Source: Diphasiastrum complanatum
Lineage: Eukaryota > Streptophyta > Lycopodiopsida > Lycopodiales > Lycopodiaceae
Length of the DNA: 64,000 nt
Direction: 5' to 3'
Assembly: GCA_029204225.1 (NCBI GenBank)
Contig: CM055107.1
Coordinates: 25,315,391-25,379,390 of the forward strand
Shown here: in pieces, positions 60,886 through 64,000 of the stretch
How the letters are laid out: each line of letters opens with the position of its first letter
How positions within the stretch are numbered: the stretch's first letter is position 1
Made by a program: the position numbers and the translations under genes
Notes under the pieces: generated by a model
Database searches by the model: none
The model's input: only the letters and a program-made list of their open reading frames with translations
What the model was told of the DNA's origin: nothing

Positions 60886-62311
60886 TTGCTCTATAGAGAT
60901 AGAGTATGTGTCCCCAATTCAGAGGATTATAGGCAGCAGGTCCTATATGAATGTCATGACATTCCTAGTGTGGGACACCCAGGCATACAGAAGACCTATG
61001 AGCTTATTCGTAGGCAATTTTTCTGGCCCAGTATGAAAAAGGACGTCCAACAGTATGTAACCAGTTGCCAGAAATGTCAAGTAAACAAAGCAGAGCGTTT
61101 AAAGGCAGGAGGGTTGTTGCAGCCCTTAGAAATACCAGCTGGTAAATGGGAGAGTATCTCCATGGATTTTATAGTAGGCCTGCCTAAAACCCAAAGGGGT
61201 AATGACGCTATATGGGTCACAGTTGACCGTCTGACCAAAATGGCTCATTTTATTCCGGCCAAAACAATCGTTAGAGCTCCAGAGTTAGCGAGGTTGTTTG
61301 TAGACGGGCTATTTAAATTGTACGGTCTACCTTCCGGCATAGTCAGCGACCGGGACAGTAAGTTTACTGGAAATTTTTGGAGGGCAGTATTCCATCATCT
61401 CCATACTAAACTTAATATGAGTACCACCGACCATCCACAGACGGACGGTCAAACAGAAAGGGTAAATCAAGTGCTGGAGGATATGCTTCGTGCATACGTC
61501 AGCAAGAAGCAGACTAATTGGGAGGAGTATCTCTCGATATTAGAGTTTGCTTACAACAGTACCAAACATTCAGCTACGGGATACAACCCATTTATGCTGA
61601 TGTACGGTTTTCAGCCACGCCACCCACAGCTGTAGGGTTTAAACAAGAAAAAGTTGAAGCAGCCAGAAACTTTTTAGCGGACCTAAACCAGATGATAGAA
61701 CATGCTAAGCGTAGCATTAGGCAGTCCCAGGATCGAGCCAGGCATTATGCAGATCCACACAGATGGGATGTACAGTTCTCCACTGGTGAGAAAGTCTACT
61801 TGAGAGTCCCAGTTGACTCTAAAACCCTCAAATCAGGAGTGTGTGCTAAGTTGTCTCCAAGGTATTGTGGTCCCTTTACCATCAGTAGGAGACTAGGTGA
61901 GGTCACCTATGAACTAGAACTCCCACACAGCAGTAAGGTTTTTCCAGTCTTTCATGTTGTGGTCCCTTTACCATCAGTAGGAGACTAGGTGAGGTCACCT
62001 ATGAACTAGAACTCCCACACAGCAGTAAGGTTTTTCCAGTCTTTCATGTAAGTCAGTTACGAAAAGCCTTAACCAGATCAGACAATCTGGTAGGAGACAG
62101 TGTTCTAGTTCTCCCATTGGATCCTCAACAACCTCCACATGAACCAGAGGAGATTCTTGATAGTAGAGAGACGCAGACTCGTCATACTCTATACCGAGAA
62201 TATTTGGTTAAGTGGAATGATCAGCCTGTTGAGAATGCCACTTGGGAAAGAGGCAGCGTCCTTTGCAAGATTTTTCCAGACTTTGTCTTAGAGGACCAAG
62301 ACGGTTCTTAA
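60886..62311 (+). pseudogene. integrase and chromodomain of the CCCGC gypsy element
   Basis: 60886-61635 has the HHCC finger (VGHPGIQKTYELIRRQFFWP, CQKCQ) and the core ([54 protein letters not shown]), all three catalytic acidic residues present. A frameshift near 61630 leads to the C-terminal GPY/F module (LSPRYCGPFTISRRLGEV). A 92-bp tandem duplication (61865-61956 and 61957-62048) shifts the frame again. The chromodomain frame (62117-62311) carries EYLVKWNDQPVENATWE. Confidence 0.92.
61865..62048 (+). repeat. 92-bp tandem duplication in integrase C-terminus
   Basis: The two units, each starting ttgtggtccctttaccatc, are identical by eye. Because 92 is not a multiple of three, it breaks the frame. 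Confidence 0.95.
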
Positions 62312-62322
62312 GGGGGAGGGAG

Positions 62323-62680
62323 TGTTACGAGCTCGTAACCAGTGCCGAACCCTAGAGAACACAGATAGGTCAGATACCACAGTCAGGGTCGTGTCCAGCG
62401 TACATGACCAACAGGGCAAGACAGTGTGAGTAGTGTGCCCCAGCACGGTCCATAGCCATGGCGGGCCTAACACAGCCTAGGGACACTGTCAGCAGGATAG
62501 GGCCCCCAGTGGGGTCCCAACGTGCAGTCGGCCACGTTAGTGCCACATGGCCAACACTTGGCAGTAGCATGCTACCAGTCCTCACACTGGGCTAGGAGGG
62601 GCTTACTCTATATCAGGGAGTAGGCAAGGTTGGGTGGATCAGTTAGTGTTTGCCCTACTGTGGTGTTAGGATCTATTACA
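62323..62680 (+). repeat. 3' LTR of the CCCGC gypsy element
   Basis: 358 bp, TGTTACGAG to ATTACA, followed by the target duplication CCCGC. It differs from the 5' LTR by eight substitutions, most in the G-box hairpin region, and a 2-bp insertion. Confidence 0.96.
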
Positions 62681-62685
62681 CCCGC

Positions 62686-64000
62686 CCCCGCCCCCGCCTC
62701 CACACCCGCCATCGCCTCCGCCACCGCCACCCCCTCCGCCAGTACTGCCCATGGATCCATAGCCTCCACTGCTGCACCTACGCCTGTGCCACCACCTCCA
62801 GATCTGCACCGTCCGGCCGCATCCTCCGCTTCCGCACCTACACCTCTGCCACCACCTTCGGATCCGCATCGTCCATCCGCATCCTCCCAGCCATCCACAT
62901 CCCGAGGCATCAGACAGATGTCCATGCCAGGATTTTTCAGAGAGGGGCAACACAGAGTGTCCACCAGGACCATAGCACAGATGTTTTATGACCTAAACCT
63001 CCCCTTTATCATGGCATCATCCCTCATCTTTCGAGAGGCTATCTCAAAAGTTGCAGTCTGCGGGCCCGGCTACACACCACCCACAGCAGACGCACTACGC
63101 GGCCCTTTGCTCCAAGACCGGGTTGCGTCAGTCAGAGAGAGACTGGCCGCACTGCATGAGGCTTGGGATAGATACGGCTGTTCCATCATGGCTGATGGGT
63201 GACTGATCGTCGCAGACATCCACTCATCAACATTATTGTTTCTAGTTGTTACGGTTCCATGTTCTTGCGCAGCATCGACGCCTCCGAGGCAGGGAGAGTG
63301 CATTCGGCCAAGTACATTCACGGCATCATTCGCGCAGCGATAGAGGAGGTGCGCATTGTCCAGGTATAATCTTCTTTCATTAGTTGCTTGGTCATTTACT
63401 GCTTAATGTTGATACAATAGTTTTGCGTAGTTTTCGATTGATTGCAATGTGTTTCCAAGCTGTGAACTGATCGTGTGAACGTATCGTGAAAGGTTGTGAC
63501 GGACAATGCGTCCAACTGCCGCGGTATGGGGGAGCTTCTTATGGCAGACTACCCCTCCATTGTCTGGACTCCATGTGCCGGACACTCACTGGACCTCCTC
63601 CTGCATTCCATCGGGTGCCTGCCTTGGGTCACTGAGATTCTCACGAGGGCATTTGCGGTTTTGGACTTCGTCACACGAAAGCGCCGCATGACAGCCCTTT
63701 TCCGCACATTCAGCAGGTAAGCTGCTATTTATTTTTTGGTTCGTTCAAGATGCTTCTTTATTTTTTGCTCGTTTCATGTGTGCCTCTCATTCCGTTTGTC
63801 AATGCAGGCTCGACTTGAAGAAGCCCGCTCGCACCCGCTTCGCCTACCAGTTCATCATGCTTGAGCGGCTACACAAGCTCAAGGGTGAATTGCGGCACAT
63901 GGCCACTTCTGTAGAGTTCACCGCCATGGACCTGTCCACGACCCCAGAGGTCTTGGCCTTCCACGACATCTTATTCATGGAGCCTTTCTGGGTGGATATG
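62686..64000 (+). pseudogene. hAT transposase core (DUF659-type), continues past window end
   Basis: After the gypsy insertion the Ala/Pro-rich linker resumes, then QMFYDLNLPFIMASSLIF and SIMADG. A one-base deletion makes TGA at 63200-63202, and the sense continues in the next frame (MFLRSIDASEAG, AAIEEVRIVQ). Intron 63364-63492 is followed by VVTDNASNCRGMGELLMADY and TPCAGHSLDLLL. Intron 63717-63807 precedes KKPARTRFAYQFIMLERL. TDNASNC and the CxxHxLDLLL motif are hallmarks of the hAT catalytic core in the DUF659 group. The C-terminal dimerisation domain would lie outside the window. Two stops, a frameshift and the nested insertion make it inactive. Confidence 0.88.

Larger units (their letters stand above)
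56168..62680 (+). mobile_element. Ty3/gypsy chromovirus, target duplication CCCGC
   Basis: Complete element of 6,513 bp. The LTRs are 56168-56523 and 62323-62680, with CCCGC at 56163-56167 and 62681-62685. The primer site is at 56525-56538 and the polypurine tract aagggggagggag ends at 62322. The LTRs differ by eight substitutions and one 2-bp indel (about 2%), so it is relatively young. The coding region nevertheless carries an in-frame stop in gag, several frameshifts and a 92-bp duplication, so it is not autonomous now. Confidence 0.96.

Noticed and set aside
61518-61560. ATG at 61518 as a start of a separate gene
   Set aside because: It is the shifted reading of the gypsy integrase; the real content begins at the frameshift near 61630.

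Overview
This is a nuclear DNA window from a large-genome land plant. The evidence is an RbcX Rubisco-assembly gene, two mitochondrial-protein genes with spliceosomal introns, plant-type Ty1/copia and Ty3/gypsy LTR retrotransposons (chromodomain and OTA/Athila-Tat types), hAT DNA transposons, tRNA-derived repeats and very long GA/CT microsatellites. An 11-kb intron filled with retrotransposons fits a gymnosperm, a fern or a very large angiosperm; the sequence alone does not let me choose. Gene space is under 2% of the window and repeats dominate.

Three host genes can be assembled from exons too small to stand out as long ORFs. (1) 12173-12594, minus: a complete two-exon LYR-motif (LYRM2-like) gene of 89 codons. 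(2) 22131-34257, minus: a complete three-exon gene for a small mitochondrial protein (129 residues) with a presequence, an IF1 (F1-ATPase inhibitor)-type helix and a C-terminal membrane anchor; its first intron is 11,080 bp. (3) 49725 to beyond 53659, plus: four exons of RbcX; the last exon(s) are not seen and presumably lie past the window end.

Layout. 1-12 kb: a CT microsatellite, an OTA-type primer binding site (2046), relics of OTA gypsy pol (4.7-6.1 kb, minus), a copia 3' end (6.4-6.65 kb, plus), a perfect 46-bp inverted repeat (6810-6969) and a chromoviral integrase relic (7.4-7.9 kb, minus). 12-22 kb: LYRM gene, a non-autonomous hAT element with a perfect 8-bp target duplication (14576-15133), an OTA relic (16.2-17.6 kb, plus), tandem duplications, a tRNA-like repeat and a GC-rich MITE (about 20283-20494). 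22-34 kb: the IF1-like gene, whose giant intron holds a chromodomain gypsy element recombined with a second copy (three LTRs, 24103-31250) and a minus-strand LTR with its primer site (31958-32604). 34-39 kb: two fragments of a retroelement C-terminal region resembling a restriction-like endonuclease, and a minus-strand OTA relic. 39.3-45.85 kb: a full-length but mutated copia element (minus, target duplication CATAT) whose two LTRs carry long GA tracts. 46-49.7 kb: repeats, two fold-back MITEs and duplicated G-boxes upstream of RbcX. 54.1 kb to the end: a hAT element in the intron after RbcX exon 4. It has a BED zinc finger at 55860 and a DUF659-type core after 62.7 kb, and is split by a deleted LTR element (54691 to about 55815) and a 6.5-kb gypsy chromovirus (56168-62680, target duplication CCCGC).

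I found no clearly new biological system. The observations most worth checking are the giant-intron IF1-like gene, the five amber-only stops in one otherwise continuous gag-pol frame, the shared terminus between a MITE and the hAT element, and the nested insertions in low-complexity tracts of the hAT element.
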